Shown: piece by piece, positions 18,077-27,107 of the stretch | How the letters are laid out: every line of letters begins with the position of its first letter | How positions within the stretch are numbered: the stretch's first letter is position 1 | Source of the DNA: Thermomonas sp. | GTDB taxonomy: Bacteria; Pseudomonadota; Gammaproteobacteria; Xanthomonadales; Xanthomonadaceae | DNA: 64,000 nt | Assembly (NCBI GenBank): GCA_016720345.1 | Contig: JADKKV010000005.1 | Location: 434,001 to 498,000, forward strand | Reading direction: 5' to 3' | Program-made: the position numbers and the translations under genes | Notes under the pieces: model-generated | Told to the model about the DNA's origin: nothing | The model's input: the letters and a program-made list of their open reading frames with translations, nothing else | Database searches by the model: none

Positions 18077-19198
18077 ATGAGCGTCGCCCCCAACCACCAT
18101 CCGCCTGCCGCCGCCGTCGATCCCGCGGAGCCGGGGACGCTGCGCCTGTCCGGGCGCTGGACGCTGCGCTTCGCCAACGAGATCGGCGAAGCGTTGCGCG
18201 CGAGCCCGGACGGCATCGTCCGCGTGGATGCGCGCGCGGTGGAGCGGATCGATACCCTCGGCGTGCTGCAGCTGCTGCGCCACGCGGACCGCCGCAAGCT
18301 CGACTTCGACCACTTCGAGTTCCGCGACGACCAGAAATCGCTGATCGCCGCGATCGAGGACGTCCACGACGAGCGCCCCAAGCCCGAACGCGACACCGGC
18401 TTCAAGGCGGCGCTGGGGCGGCTTGGCCATGCGGTGGTCGACAACGGCCGCGAGGTCGCGGCGCTGGTCGCGTTCCTCGGCGAGCTGCTGGTCAAGCTGC
18501 TGCGCCTGTTCAAGGAACCGAGCCGCTTCCGCCTCACCTCCACCGTCCACCACATGGAGCAGGTGGGACTTGACTCGGCGCCGCTGGTGGCGCTGCTGTC
18601 GTTCATGGTCGGCGCGGTGATCGCCTTCCTCGGGGCGATGGTGCTGCGCGACTTCGGCGCCACCATCTTCGTGGTCGAGCTGGTCAACGCCGCGTTCCTG
18701 CGCGAGTTCGGCGTGCTGCTGACCGCGATCCTGCTGGCCGGCCGCACCGCCAGCGCGTTCACCGCGCAGATCGGGATGATGGTCAACCGCGAGGAAGTCG
18801 ACGCGATCCGGGTGCTCGGCCTCGATCCGGTCGACCTGCTGGTGATCCCGCGCGTGCTGGCGCTGCTGGCGATGCTGCCGCTGCTGACCTTCATCGCGAT
18901 GATCGCCGGCCTCGCCGGTGGCATGGCGGTGGGCGCGTTCACCCTCGACATCCCCGCGGTCGCCTACTTCGCGCGGATGCAGGAAATGATGGAGACCCGC
19001 CATTTCGTGGTCGGGATGGTGAAGGCGCCGGTGTTCGCGGTGCTGATCGCGCTGATCGGCTGCCTGGAGGGCCTGCAGGTCGCCGGCACCGCGCAGTCGC
19101 TGGGCGAACGCACGACCTCCAGCGTGGTGCAGTCGATCTCGATGGTGATCGTGATCGATGCGCTGGCGGCGCTGTGGTTCATGGAAATGGACTACTGA
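18077..19198 (+). CDS. Mce/Mla-type ABC transporter permease with N-terminal STAS domain
   Basis: 373 residues. Residues about 15-95 form a STAS/MlaB-like domain (LSGRWTLRFANEIGEAL...VDARAVERIDTLGVLQL). The rest is a MlaE-type permease with the conserved FVVELVNAAFLREFGVLLTA and GRTASAFTAQIG stretches. In E. coli MlaB and MlaE are separate proteins, so this is a natural fusion. Role: inner-membrane permease of a phospholipid trafficking system working with the ATPase, MCE protein and lipoprotein encoded next. The start ATG at 18077 gives the STAS domain a short leader; the in-frame extension upstream is not domain-like. The stop is 2 bp before the ATPase start. Confidence 0.9.
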   Translation: MSVAPNHHPPAAAVDPAEPGTLRLSGRWTLRFANEIGEALRASPDGIVRVDARAVERIDTLGVLQLLRHADRRKLDFDHFEFRDDQKSLIAAIEDVHDERPKPERDTGFKAALGRLGHAVVDNGREVAALVAFLGELLVKLLRLFKEPSRFRLTSTVHHMEQVGLDSAPLVALLSFMVGAVIAFLGAMVLRDFGATIFVVELVNAAFLREFGVLLTAILLAGRTASAFTAQIGMMVNREEVDAIRVLGLDPVDLLVIPRVLALLAMLPLLTFIAMIAGLAGGMAVGAFTLDIPAVAYFARMQEMMETRHFVVGMVKAPVFAVLIALIGCLEGLQVAGTAQSLGERTTSSVVQSISMVIVIDALAALWFMEMDY

Positions 19199-19200
19199 GC

Positions 19201-20010
19201 ATGCCCGCCGCCACGATGCAGACCCTCGATGGGGTGGTGATCGGCGATGCGCCGCTGATCCGGGTGCGCGGGCTGGTCAACCGCTTCGGCGACCAGCTGG
19301 TGCACGACGGCGTCGACCTCGACGTCCGCCGCGGCGAGATCCTCGGCGTGGTCGGCGGCTCCGGCACCGGCAAGTCGGTGTTGATGCGCTCGATCCTGGC
19401 CCTGCGCAGCCCGGAGGCCGGCGAGATCCGGCTGCTGGGGGTGGACGGGCGCTCGCGCGATCCGGTGCAGCGCCGCCACATCGAGCGCAACACCGGGGTG
19501 CTGTTCCAGGACGGCGCGCTGTTCTCCTCGCTGACCGTGGGCGAAAACGTGCAGGTGCCGCTGAAGGAGTACTACCCGGAGCTGCCGGATTCGCTGCGCT
19601 ACGAACTGGCGCTGCTGAAGATCAAGCTGGCCGGGCTGCCCGCCGACGCCCTCGACAAGCTGCCCTCGCAACTGTCCGGCGGCATGCGCAAGCGCGCCGG
19701 GCTGGCGCGCGCGCTGGCGCTGGACCCGCCGCTGCTGTTCCTCGACGAACCGACCGCCGGCCTCGACCCGATCGGCGCGGCCGCGTTCGACGAACTGATC
19801 CGCAACCTGCAGCAGGCGCTGGGCCTGACCGTGTTCCTGATCACCCACGACCTCGACACGCTATACGCTATCTGCGACCGGGTGGCGGTGCTGGCCGACC
19901 GCAAGTTGCTGGCGGCGGCCCCCGTCGCCGAACTGGAAACGCTGGACCACCCCTGGGTGCAGGAATATTTCAACGGGCCGCGTGGGCGAGCCGCGCGTGA
20001 AGCGACCTGA
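19201..20010 (+). CDS. Mce/Mla-type ABC transporter ATP-binding protein (MlaF-like)
   Basis: 269 residues. Walker A GGSGTGKS is at residues 52-59. The Q-loop is in GVLFQDGALFSSLTVGENV, the signature is LSGGMRKRAG and Walker B is LLFLDEPTAGLDPI, which is characteristic of the MlaF/Mkl family. It energises lipid transport by the adjacent STAS-permease. I start at the ATG at 19201, immediately after the permease stop; an in-frame start 9 codons upstream overlaps the permease. It ends in a short basic tail (GRAAREAT). A 36-bp gap separates it from the MCE gene. Confidence 0.92.
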   Translation: MPAATMQTLDGVVIGDAPLIRVRGLVNRFGDQLVHDGVDLDVRRGEILGVVGGSGTGKSVLMRSILALRSPEAGEIRLLGVDGRSRDPVQRRHIERNTGVLFQDGALFSSLTVGENVQVPLKEYYPELPDSLRYELALLKIKLAGLPADALDKLPSQLSGGMRKRAGLARALALDPPLLFLDEPTAGLDPIGAAAFDELIRNLQQALGLTVFLITHDLDTLYAICDRVAVLADRKLLAAAPVAELETLDHPWVQEYFNGPRGRAAREAT

Positions 20011-20046
20011 GCCACCGGTGTCGGCGCAAGCAAGAAGGACTGCGAG

Positions 20047-20973
20047 ATGGAAACCCGTGCCAACTACGTACTGATCGGCGCCTTCACCCTGCTGACCGCG
20101 GTGTTCCTGCTGCTGTTCACGCTGTGGGCGACCAAGTACAGCGCCGATCGCAACTGGCGCCAGTTCCAGGTGATCTTCTCCGAGCCGGTGACCGGCCTGA
20201 CCGAGGGTGGCGGCGTGCAGTACAACGGCATCGCGGTCGGTACCGTCGACAAGCTGCGCCTGGATCCCGACGACGCGCGCAAGGTGATCGCGCTGCTCAA
20301 GGTGCAGGCGGACACCCCGGTCAAGGTGGATACCAAGGCCAAGCTGTCGCAACAGGGCATCACCGGGGTGCCGTTCATCCAGCTCACCGGCGGCAGCCCG
20401 CAGGCGGCGCTGCTGGAGCCGGATGATCGCGGCGACGTCCCGGTGATCCACACCGAACCTTCCGCCCTGCAGAACATCGCCGACACCGCCAACCGGTTGG
20501 TGGCGCGGATGGACCAGGTGCTGAGCGAGCAGAACATCGAGCGCATCACCGCCACCATCGGGCACATCGAGCAGGCCACCGGCAGCATCGCCGGCCAGCG
20601 CGAGGACATCGCCGCCCTGATCGTCAACACCCGCGAGGCCACCGATTCGCTGAAGGCCACCCTCGCCACCGCCAACGGCTCGGTCGAGCGCATCGACCGC
20701 GAGGTGGTGGCGCAGCTTCCGGCGCTGATGACCAAGCTCGATGCCACCGTCGGCAAGCTGGATTCGGTCGCCGGCAACGCCAACGCGATGATCGCGGAGA
20801 ACCGACCCGCGCTGCAGAGCTTCACCAACGACGGCCTCGCCCAGCTTGGCCCGACGCTGGCCGAGTTGCGGGTGCTGGTCCGCGACCTGCGCCGGATCAC
20901 CGACCGCATGGAAGGCAGCCCGGCACGCTACCTGCTGGGCCGCGACGCGCCCAAGGAGTTCGAACCCGAATGA
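20047..20973 (+). CDS. MCE domain lipid-binding protein (MlaD-like)
   Basis: 308 residues. A single N-terminal membrane anchor (about 7-28; METRANYVLIGAFTLLTAVF) is followed by one MCE domain (about 38-125) with the diagnostic VQYNGIAVGTVDKLRL and VPFIQLTGG. A long helical region (about 135-290) follows and probably forms a coiled-coil needle or barrel as in PqiB/YebT-type assemblies. It resides in the periplasm and passes lipids between the membranes. It overlaps the following lipoprotein start by 4 bp (ATGA). One MCE domain and no MlaC gene nearby suggest a paralogous system rather than canonical MlaFEDB-C. Confidence 0.91.
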   Translation: METRANYVLIGAFTLLTAVFLLLFTLWATKYSADRNWRQFQVIFSEPVTGLTEGGGVQYNGIAVGTVDKLRLDPDDARKVIALLKVQADTPVKVDTKAKLSQQGITGVPFIQLTGGSPQAALLEPDDRGDVPVIHTEPSALQNIADTANRLVARMDQVLSEQNIERITATIGHIEQATGSIAGQREDIAALIVNTREATDSLKATLATANGSVERIDREVVAQLPALMTKLDATVGKLDSVAGNANAMIAENRPALQSFTNDGLAQLGPTLAELRVLVRDLRRITDRMEGSPARYLLGRDAPKEFEPE

Positions 20974-21611
20974 ACACGCCAATGCTTCGCATCGCGGCCG
21001 CCCTGCTGGCCGCCGCCACGCTCGCCGGCTGCGCGCTGGGCGGCGACAAGGTCGCACCGACCGTGTTCGCGCCGCAGCCCGCCTACCAGGCCGATCCAGC
21101 CTGGCCGACGGTTCGCTGGCAACTCGGGATCTCCCGCCCGGAAGCCTCGCGCATGCTGGACAGCACCCGCATCGCGGTGCGGCCGGTACCGGGCGAACTG
21201 CAGGTCTACAAGGGCGCGTCATGGGCGCGCACGCCGGTGGAGATGCTGGAGGACGGCGTGCTGCGCACGCTGGAGGATTCCGGGCGGATCCCCGCGGTGG
21301 CCCGCCAGGGCAGCGGGATGTCGGCCGATTACCGGCTGCTGATGGACCTGCGCCACTTCGAGGCCGACTACGCCGCCGGCGCCACCCCCGCCGCGGTGCT
21401 GGAGGTGAGCGCCAAGCTGCTGCACGCACAGGACAAGTCGGTGGTCGCCAGCCGTGTGTTCCGGCAGGCGCAGCCCGCGGCCGGCACCGAGGTGGCGCAG
21501 GTCGCCGATGCCTTCGCGCAGGCGCTGGCGGCCACCAGCCAGGAGCTTGCCGGCTGGGTGCTGGCCAGCGGCCAGGCGCACGCCGCCGCGCACCCGGACG
21601 GCAACCGCTGA
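20970..21611 (+). CDS. ABC-type transport auxiliary lipoprotein (PqiC-like)
   Basis: 213 residues with a lipoprotein signal peptide ending LAGC at residue 21, followed by an ABC_trans_aux (DUF330/PqiC-like) domain. Typical segments are WQLGISRPEASRMLDSTRIA and YRLLMDLRHFEADY. Such proteins sit on the inner face of the outer membrane and are the outer partner of an MCE transporter. It is co-translated with the MCE gene (4-bp overlap) and closes the four-gene operon. A 76-bp gap then leads to the ETF-QO gene. Confidence 0.85.
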   Translation: MNTPMLRIAAALLAAATLAGCALGGDKVAPTVFAPQPAYQADPAWPTVRWQLGISRPEASRMLDSTRIAVRPVPGELQVYKGASWARTPVEMLEDGVLRTLEDSGRIPAVARQGSGMSADYRLLMDLRHFEADYAAGATPAAVLEVSAKLLHAQDKSVVASRVFRQAQPAAGTEVAQVADAFAQALAATSQELAGWVLASGQAHAAAHPDGNR

Positions 21612-21687
21612 CCGCGTCGCGCCGCGGGGATTTGCCGCATCCGGTGCAAACCGGGGAAAATCGCGGCATCCACCGCGGAGCGCGAGC

Positions 21688-23313
21688 ATGAGCCAGCCTG
21701 AGCCGATCGAACGGGACGTCATGGAGTACGACGTCGTCGCCGTCGGCGCGGGGCCGGCCGGCCTTGCGTTCGCGATCCGGCTCAAGCAACTGGACCCCGC
21801 GCTTTCGGTGTGCGTGATCGAGAAGGCCAGCACGATCGGGGCGCAGATCCTGTCCGGCGCGGTGATCGAGACCGGCCCGCTGGATGCGCTGCTGCCGGAC
21901 TGGCGCAAGAGCCCGCCGCCGATCTGCGTGGACGCCACCGACGACGAGTTCTGGCTGCTCAGCAAGACCGGCGGCCGCAAGTTGCCGGTGCCGCCCGGGA
22001 TGCACAACCGCGGCAACGTGATCGTCAGCCTGGGCGCGATGTGCGCCTGGCTGGCGCCGCAGGCGGAAGCGCTGGGGGTCGAGATCTATCCCGGCTTCGC
22101 CGCCGCCGAAACCCTGCACGACGACACCGGCAAGGTCATCGGCGTGCGCATCGGCGACATGGGCGTGGCCAGGGACGGATCGCACAAGCCCGGCTACACC
22201 GCCGGGATCGACATCCGCGCCAAGGTGACGGTGCTTGCCGAAGGCGCGCGCGGGCACCTGACCAAGCGGCTGGTCAAGCGCTTCAAGCTCGACGCGGATA
22301 GCGACCCGCAGGGTTATTCGATCGGCATCAAGGAGCTGTGGCAGGTTCCGGAAGAGCGCGTGTCACCCGGCAGGATCGTGCACAGCTTCGGCTGGCCGGC
22401 GGACAGCAGGACCTACGGCGGCAGCTTCCTGTACCACCTGGACAAGGGCCGGATCGCGCTGGGCTACGTCAGCGGGCTGGATTACCAGGACCCGAACTAC
22501 CAGCCGTGGGAAGCCTTCCAGCAATGGAAGAACCACCCGATGGTGAAGCCGCTGCTGGAAGGCGGCAGCATCGTGTCCTCCGGCGCGCGGGCGATCGTGA
22601 CCGGCGGCTACCAATCGCTGCCGAAGGTGGAGATGCCGGGTGCGCTGCTGATCGGCGACACCGCCGGCCTGCTCAACGTGCCGAAGGTGAAGGGGACCCA
22701 CCAGGCGATCCGCAGCGGCATGCTCGCCGCCGAGCACCTGGTCGCCACCCGGCTCGCGGCCGAAGGCTTCGACGCCAGGCTGCGCGGCTCGGAGGCGATG
22801 GCGGAACTGAAGAAGGTCCGCAACGTCAAGCCGGGCTTCAAGCGCGGGCTGTGGTTCGGCATGTTGAACGCGGCGTGGGAAACCGTCACCGGCGGGCTGT
22901 CGCCGTGGACGCTGAAGAACAAGCCGGACTGGAGCGCCCTGCACAAGCTCGGCGAACACCAACAGCCGAAGCGTGACTACCTCGAACGCACGCTCGCGCC
23001 GCGCGACCGCCTGGCAAGCGTGTACTTCGCCGCCACCGAGCACGACGAGGACCAGCCGGTCCACCTCAAGGTTGCCGACACCGACCTGTGCGCAAGCCGC
23101 TGCGTGGTGGAATACGACAATCCCTGCACCCGCTTCTGCCCCGCCGGCGTCTACGAAATGGTGGCTGACGACAACGCCCCGCACGGCAAGCGCCTGCAGG
23201 TCAATTCCGCCAACTGCGTGCACTGCAAGACCTGCGACATCAAGGACCCGTACGAGATCATCACCTGGGTCACGCCGGAAGGCGGCAGCGGGCCGAATTA
23301 CCAGAACCTGTGA
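21688..23313 (+). CDS. Electron transfer flavoprotein-ubiquinone oxidoreductase (ETF-QO)
   Basis: 541 residues. It takes electrons from ETF (made by the nearby etfBA) and reduces ubiquinone in the inner membrane, linking acyl-CoA dehydrogenases to respiration. The FAD-binding GAGPAG is at 20-25. C-terminal 4Fe-4S ligands lie in CTRFCPAG (C480, C484) and CVHCKTC (C510, C513, C516). The start ATG at 21688 gives MSQPEPIERDVMEYDVVAVG; a longer open frame upstream overlaps the lipoprotein gene. It shares a neighbourhood with etfBA and a CoA-transferase, which fits fatty-acid or ketone-body catabolism. Confidence 0.95.
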   Translation: MSQPEPIERDVMEYDVVAVGAGPAGLAFAIRLKQLDPALSVCVIEKASTIGAQILSGAVIETGPLDALLPDWRKSPPPICVDATDDEFWLLSKTGGRKLPVPPGMHNRGNVIVSLGAMCAWLAPQAEALGVEIYPGFAAAETLHDDTGKVIGVRIGDMGVARDGSHKPGYTAGIDIRAKVTVLAEGARGHLTKRLVKRFKLDADSDPQGYSIGIKELWQVPEERVSPGRIVHSFGWPADSRTYGGSFLYHLDKGRIALGYVSGLDYQDPNYQPWEAFQQWKNHPMVKPLLEGGSIVSSGARAIVTGGYQSLPKVEMPGALLIGDTAGLLNVPKVKGTHQAIRSGMLAAEHLVATRLAAEGFDARLRGSEAMAELKKVRNVKPGFKRGLWFGMLNAAWETVTGGLSPWTLKNKPDWSALHKLGEHQQPKRDYLERTLAPRDRLASVYFAATEHDEDQPVHLKVADTDLCASRCVVEYDNPCTRFCPAGVYEMVADDNAPHGKRLQVNSANCVHCKTCDIKDPYEIITWVTPEGGSGPNYQNL

Positions 23314-23333
23314 TCTTGCTCGCGCGCAACACG

Positions 23334-23448
23334 CGCGGGGGCCGCTGAGCGGCGGGCCCCTGTAGCGGAATCAAGGAGGAGGCAGCGGCCGACAGGTCGC
23401 TGCCGGGGGACATTCGCGGAAGGGGCTCGCCGCTCAGCGGCCCCCGCG
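23334..23448. repeat. Composite inverted repeat between ETF-QO and scoB
   Basis: 27-bp arms at 23334-23360 and 23422-23448 are reverse complements with one mismatch (the left arm starts CGCGGGGGCCGCTGAGCGGC). They enclose 61 bp containing an inner hairpin, GGCAGCG (23381-23387) against CGCTGCC (23398-23404). It fills most of the gap between the two convergent genes and could fold into a cruciform or long RNA hairpin. It may be a small non-autonomous mobile element or a bidirectional transcription barrier. No flanking target duplication is obvious. Confidence 0.7.
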
Positions 23449-23453
23449 ATGCC

Positions 23454-24080
23454 TCAGTGCAGCGGAACGCCGGTCTTCTGCACCGCTTCCTCGCGGCTCA
23501 CGCCGTCCGCCAGTTCGACCAGCTTCAGGCCTTCTGCGGTCACGTCGAACACGCCCAGCTCGGTGATGATGCGGCTGATCACGCCCAGCCCGGTCAGCGG
23601 CAGCGTGCATTGCGGGATGATCTTCGGCGCGCCGGTCTTGGTGGTGTGTTCCATCAGCACCACCACCCGCTTGACCCCGGCCACCAGGTCCATCGCGCCG
23701 CCCATGCCCTTGACCAGCTTGCCCGGCACCATCCAGTTGGCGAGGTCGCCCTTGTCGGTGACCTCCATCGCGCCGAGGATCGCAAGGTCGATGTGGCCGC
23801 CGCGGATCATCGCGAACGACTCCTGGCTGCCGAAGTAGCTGGCGCCATCGACCGCGGTGACGGTCTGCTTGCCGGCGTTGATCAGGTCGGCATCGACCTC
23901 TTCGTCCAGCGGGTACGGGCCGATCCCGAGCAGGCCGTTCTCGCTCTGCAGCCACACGTGCATGCCGTCCGGGATGTGGTTGGCCACCAGCGTCGGCAGG
24001 CCGATGCCGAGGTTCACGTAGGCGCCATCGCTCAGTTCCCTGGCGGCGCGCTCGGCCATCTGGTCGCGGGTCCAGGCCAT
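23454..24080 (-). CDS. scoB: 3-oxoacid CoA-transferase subunit B
   Basis: Beta subunit (208 residues) of a succinyl-CoA:3-ketoacid CoA-transferase (SCOT) that activates acetoacetate with CoA from succinyl-CoA. The catalytic glutamate lies in the conserved [12 protein letters not shown], and [15 protein letters not shown] is the typical N-terminal segment. It is encoded 1 bp after the alpha-subunit stop. In Xanthomonas the homologous pair is named lpsIJ because it borders the LPS locus, although its biochemistry is that of a CoA-transferase. Confidence 0.93.
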   Translation of the reverse strand: MAWTRDQMAERAARELSDGAYVNLGIGLPTLVANHIPDGMHVWLQSENGLLGIGPYPLDEEVDADLINAGKQTVTAVDGASYFGSQESFAMIRGGHIDLAILGAMEVTDKGDLANWMVPGKLVKGMGGAMDLVAGVKRVVVLMEHTTKTGAPKIIPQCTLPLTGLGVISRIITELGVFDVTAEGLKLVELADGVSREEAVQKTGVPLH

Positions 24081-24081
24081 G

Positions 24082-24798
24082 TCAGTTCTCCTCCGGCTGG
24101 CGGATGGTGCGTTGTTCGATGCGCTTCTCCGGGATGGCGTTGACCACGATCCGGTCCACGTAGATGCCGGGCAGGTGCACGTGGTCGGGATCGATCGCGC
24201 CGATCTCCACCAGTTCCTCGACCTCGGCCACGCAGACCTTGCCGGCCATCGCCACCGCCGGGTTGAAGTTGCGCGCGGTCTTGCGGAACACCAGGTTGCC
24301 GGCGGTGTCCGCCTTCCATGCCTTGACCAGCGAGACGTCCGCCTTCAGCGCGGTTTCCAGCACGTACCAGCGGCCGTCGATCTGCCGGGTTTCCTTGCCC
24401 TCGGCCACCACCGTGCCGTAGCCGGTGGCGGTGAAGAACGCCGGGATGCCGGCACCGCCGGCGCGCAGGCGCTCGGCGAGGGTGCCCTGCGGGTTGAACT
24501 CCAGCTCCAGTTCGCCGCCGAGGAACTGGCGCTCGAACTCCTTGTTCTCGCCGACGTAGGACGAAATCATCTTGCGGATCTGGCGGGTTTCCAGCAGCTG
24601 GCCGAGGCCGAAGCCGTCGACGCCGGCGTTGTTGGAGATCGCGGTCAGGCCGGTGACCCCGGAATCGCGCAGCGCGGCGATCAGGGCCTCGGGGATGCCG
24701 CACAGGCCGAAGCCGCCGACGGCGAGGGTCTGGCCGTCCGCCACCAGCCCGGCAAGGGCAGTCGCGGCATCCGGGTATTGCTTGCTCTTGGCGGCCAA
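24082..24798 (-). CDS. scoA: 3-oxoacid CoA-transferase subunit A
   Basis: Alpha subunit (238 residues) of the SCOT heterodimer, with the family motif [11 protein letters not shown] and [12 protein letters not shown]. The only plausible start is a TTG at 24798: the in-frame stop lies 12 codons upstream, there is no in-frame ATG or GTG in between, and a GGAG ribosome-binding site (24804-24807) is correctly spaced. The ATG 13 bp upstream is in another frame. It is divergent from etfB across 160 bp of regulatory DNA. Confidence 0.92.
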   Translation of the reverse strand: MAAKSKQYPDAATALAGLVADGQTLAVGGFGLCGIPEALIAALRDSGVTGLTAISNNAGVDGFGLGQLLETRQIRKMISSYVGENKEFERQFLGGELELEFNPQGTLAERLRAGGAGIPAFFTATGYGTVVAEGKETRQIDGRWYVLETALKADVSLVKAWKADTAGNLVFRKTARNFNPAVAMAGKVCVAEVEELVEIGAIDPDHVHLPGIYVDRIVVNAIPEKRIEQRTIRQPEEN

Positions 24799-24958
24799 GG
24801 GGCGGCTCCATCGGGGCGGGGAACCGGTATTTTACCGGCAAGCCGCGGCTCGCCCACCGTACCTTCGGGCACCCGGCGCGGGGCCCCGCGCTTCGAGCAA
24901 ATACCCAGTCACCCTCGGGTAAAATGGCGGCCACGTCTTTCCCAGGATTCCCCGCCCG

Positions 24959-25705
24959 ATGAAGATCCTCGTCGCCTACAAGCGCGTGGTGGACTACAAC
25001 GTCCGCATCCAGGTCAAGCCGGACGGTTCCGGCGTGGTCACCGATGGCGTCAAGCTGTCGGCCAACCCGTTCGACGACATCGCGCTGGAAGAAGCCCTGC
25101 GCCTGCGCGACAAGGGCATCGCCACCGAGGTGGTCGTCGCCACCATCGCCCCGGCCGACGCCCAGGCGCACCTGCGCAACGGCCTGGCGATGGGCGCCAA
25201 CCGCGCCATCCACGTGGTCAGCGACCAGCCGATCCAGCCGCTGGCCGCCGCCCGCACCTTCCTCAAGCTGATCGAGAAGGAACAGCCGGACCTGGTGATC
25301 CTCGGCAAGCAGGCGATCGACGACGACGCCAGCCAGACCGGGCAGATGCTGGCCACCCTGTGGGGCCGCCCGCAGGCGACCTTCGCATCGAAGCTCGACA
25401 TCGAAGGCGGCAAGGCCACGGTGGTGCGCGAGGTCGATGCCGGCCTGGAGACGCTCGAGGTCGACCTGCCGGCGGTGGTCACCACCGACCTGCGCCTCAA
25501 CGAGCCGCGCTTCATCAAGCTGCCGGACATCATGAAGGCCAAGTCCAAGCCGCTGGAAACCATCGCCTTCGCCGACCTCGGCGTGGATGCCGGCGAAGGG
25601 CTCAAGACCACCCATTACGCGGCGCCGGCCAAGCGCAGCCGCGGGGTGATGGTGAAGGACGCGGCCGAACTGGTCGCCGCGCTCAAGCAGAAGGGGTTGC
25701 TCTGA
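24959..25705 (+). CDS. etfB: Electron transfer flavoprotein subunit beta
   Basis: AMP-binding beta subunit of ETF, 248 residues. It begins MKILVAYKRVVDYNVRI and carries the ETF-beta signature region VDLPAVVTTDLRLNEPRFI. With EtfA it carries electrons from acyl-CoA and other dehydrogenases to ETF-QO. The TGA stop overlaps the etfA ATG by one base. Upstream a TAAAAT hexamer at 24920-24925 is a plausible -10, about 34 bp before the start, but I see no matching -35. In Xanthomonas etfA marks one border of the LPS locus. Confidence 0.95.
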   Translation: MKILVAYKRVVDYNVRIQVKPDGSGVVTDGVKLSANPFDDIALEEALRLRDKGIATEVVVATIAPADAQAHLRNGLAMGANRAIHVVSDQPIQPLAAARTFLKLIEKEQPDLVILGKQAIDDDASQTGQMLATLWGRPQATFASKLDIEGGKATVVREVDAGLETLEVDLPAVVTTDLRLNEPRFIKLPDIMKAKSKPLETIAFADLGVDAGEGLKTTHYAAPAKRSRGVMVKDAAELVAALKQKGLL

Positions 25706-26661
25706 TGTCGAACAACATGGCTGCCAAGGTCCTGATCGTCGCCGAACACCTGGGCGGCAAGCTCAACGCCTCCACCGCCAAGTGCGTGTCGGCCGCGCAG
25801 GCGCTGTCGCCTGACTCCATCGACATCGTCGTACTCGCAGCAGACCCGGCCGGCGTTGCCGCCGAGGCCGCGCAGATCGCCGGCGTGGCGAAGGTGCTGA
25901 CGGTCGCCAATGCCGCGAACGCAAACGCCATCGCCCAGGTGCTGGCACCGCAGGTCGCCGCGTTGGCCGCCGGTTACAGCCACGTGTTCGGCCCCAGCAC
26001 CACCTTCGGCAAGGACCTGATGCCCTGCGTCGCCGCCCTGCTCGGCGTGGCCCAGGTCTCCGACGTGATGGCGGTCGAAGGCAGCCATACCTTCAAGCGC
26101 CCGATCTACGCCGGCAACGCGATCATCACCGTGGAAGCGCCGGCCGACCACGCAGTGGTCGCCACCGTGCGCACCGCCTCCTGGCCGGAAGCCGCGCGCG
26201 GCGGCAGCGCCAGCGTCGAAGCCGCCAGCGTCGATGCCGCGCTGCCCGCGCATACCCGCTTCGTTGGCCTCGCCGCCGGCAAGTCCGACCGCCCCGACCT
26301 GCAGAGTGCAAAGCGCGTGGTCTCCGGCGGCCGCGGCGTGGGTTCGCAGGAGAACTTCAAGATCATCTACGACTTCGCCGACAAGCTCGGCGCGGCGGTC
26401 GGCGCCTCGCGCGCCGCGGTCGACGCAGGCTACGTGCCGAACGAACTGCAGGTCGGCCAGACCGGCAAGATCATCGCCCCGGAGCTGTACGTCGCGGTCG
26501 GCATCAGCGGCGCGATCCAGCACCTGACCGGCATCAAGGACGCCGGCACCATCGTCGCCATCAACAAGGACGGCGATGCGCCGATCTTCGAGATCGCGGA
26601 CATCGGGCTGGTGGGGGATCTGTTCCAGATCCTGCCGGAGTTGCAGGCAGCGCTGGGCTGA
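25705..26661 (+). CDS. etfA: Electron transfer flavoprotein subunit alpha
   Basis: FAD-binding alpha subunit of ETF, 318 residues. The C-terminal FAD domain shows [39 protein letters not shown] and [20 protein letters not shown], all diagnostic. It is translationally coupled to etfB by a one-base overlap. A strong bidirectional terminator separates it from the convergent accessory locus. It is the left conserved flank of the etfA-metB interval. Confidence 0.95.
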   Translation: MSNNMAAKVLIVAEHLGGKLNASTAKCVSAAQALSPDSIDIVVLAADPAGVAAEAAQIAGVAKVLTVANAANANAIAQVLAPQVAALAAGYSHVFGPSTTFGKDLMPCVAALLGVAQVSDVMAVEGSHTFKRPIYAGNAIITVEAPADHAVVATVRTASWPEAARGGSASVEAASVDAALPAHTRFVGLAAGKSDRPDLQSAKRVVSGGRGVGSQENFKIIYDFADKLGAAVGASRAAVDAGYVPNELQVGQTGKIIAPELYVAVGISGAIQHLTGIKDAGTIVAINKDGDAPIFEIADIGLVGDLFQILPELQAALG

Positions 26662-26682
26662 GCCCGCTGGGTGGGCACCCAC

Positions 26683-26710
26683 GAAAAAGGAGCCTCACGG
26701 CTCCTTTTTC
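26683..26710. terminator. Bidirectional Rho-independent terminator between etfA and gtrA-like gene
   Basis: Perfect 12-bp stem GAAAAAGGAGCC (26683-26694) and GGCTCCTTTTTC (26699-26710) with loop TCAC. The A-run on one side and T-run on the other let it stop transcription both from etfBA and from the long minus-strand operon, whose last stop codon overlaps it. Confidence 0.88.
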
Positions 26711-27104
26711 ATTTGTAGATCCAGGCGCGATACACGACGAAGGTGATGGCGGCGAGCACGCCCTCGACCGCGGGCTTCGCGAGCCACGCCCACTGCAGGC
26801 CAGCACCTTGCTCGATGGCTTGGATCGCCCAGGTACTGGCGAGGGTCATCACGCACCACGTCGCCACGTAGCGTCCGAAGCGGCGCCAGCCGAGCTTGCT
26901 GCCTTCGGCATCGCGGAAGGTGAACACGCCATTGAGCAGGTACGCGAGCAGCGCACCGGCCAGGCGCGCCAGCACGTTCGCCGGAATCGACGGCATGCCA
27001 AGCCAGGTGAGGGCGACGAAGCTTGCCCAGTCCAGCAGCAGCGCCATTCCACCCGCCAGGCCATACGCCATGCCCTGTCGCAGCAGGCCCCGCATCGAAC
27101 CCAT
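26709..27104 (-). CDS. GtrA-like lipid-linked sugar flippase
   Basis: 131 residues with four predicted membrane helices and the GtrA pattern: RQGMAYGLAGGMALLLDWAS at the N-terminus, LNGVFTFRD in the middle and TFVVYRAWIYK at the end. GtrA proteins are thought to flip undecaprenyl-phosphate-linked sugars for O-antigen or surface-glycan modification. It is the last gene of the minus-strand locus and lies 3 bp after the GT2 gene, the usual partner that would make the lipid-linked sugar. The donor sugar is unknown. Confidence 0.85.
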   Translation of the reverse strand: MGSMRGLLRQGMAYGLAGGMALLLDWASFVALTWLGMPSIPANVLARLAGALLAYLLNGVFTFRDAEGSKLGWRRFGRYVATWCVMTLASTWAIQAIEQGAGLQWAWLAKPAVEGVLAAITFVVYRAWIYK

Positions 27105-27107
27105 CGG

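Noticed and set aside
23314-23453. CRISPR-like or tandem repeat between ETF-QO and scoB
   Set aside because: Only two arms in inverted orientation; no repeat-spacer periodicity.
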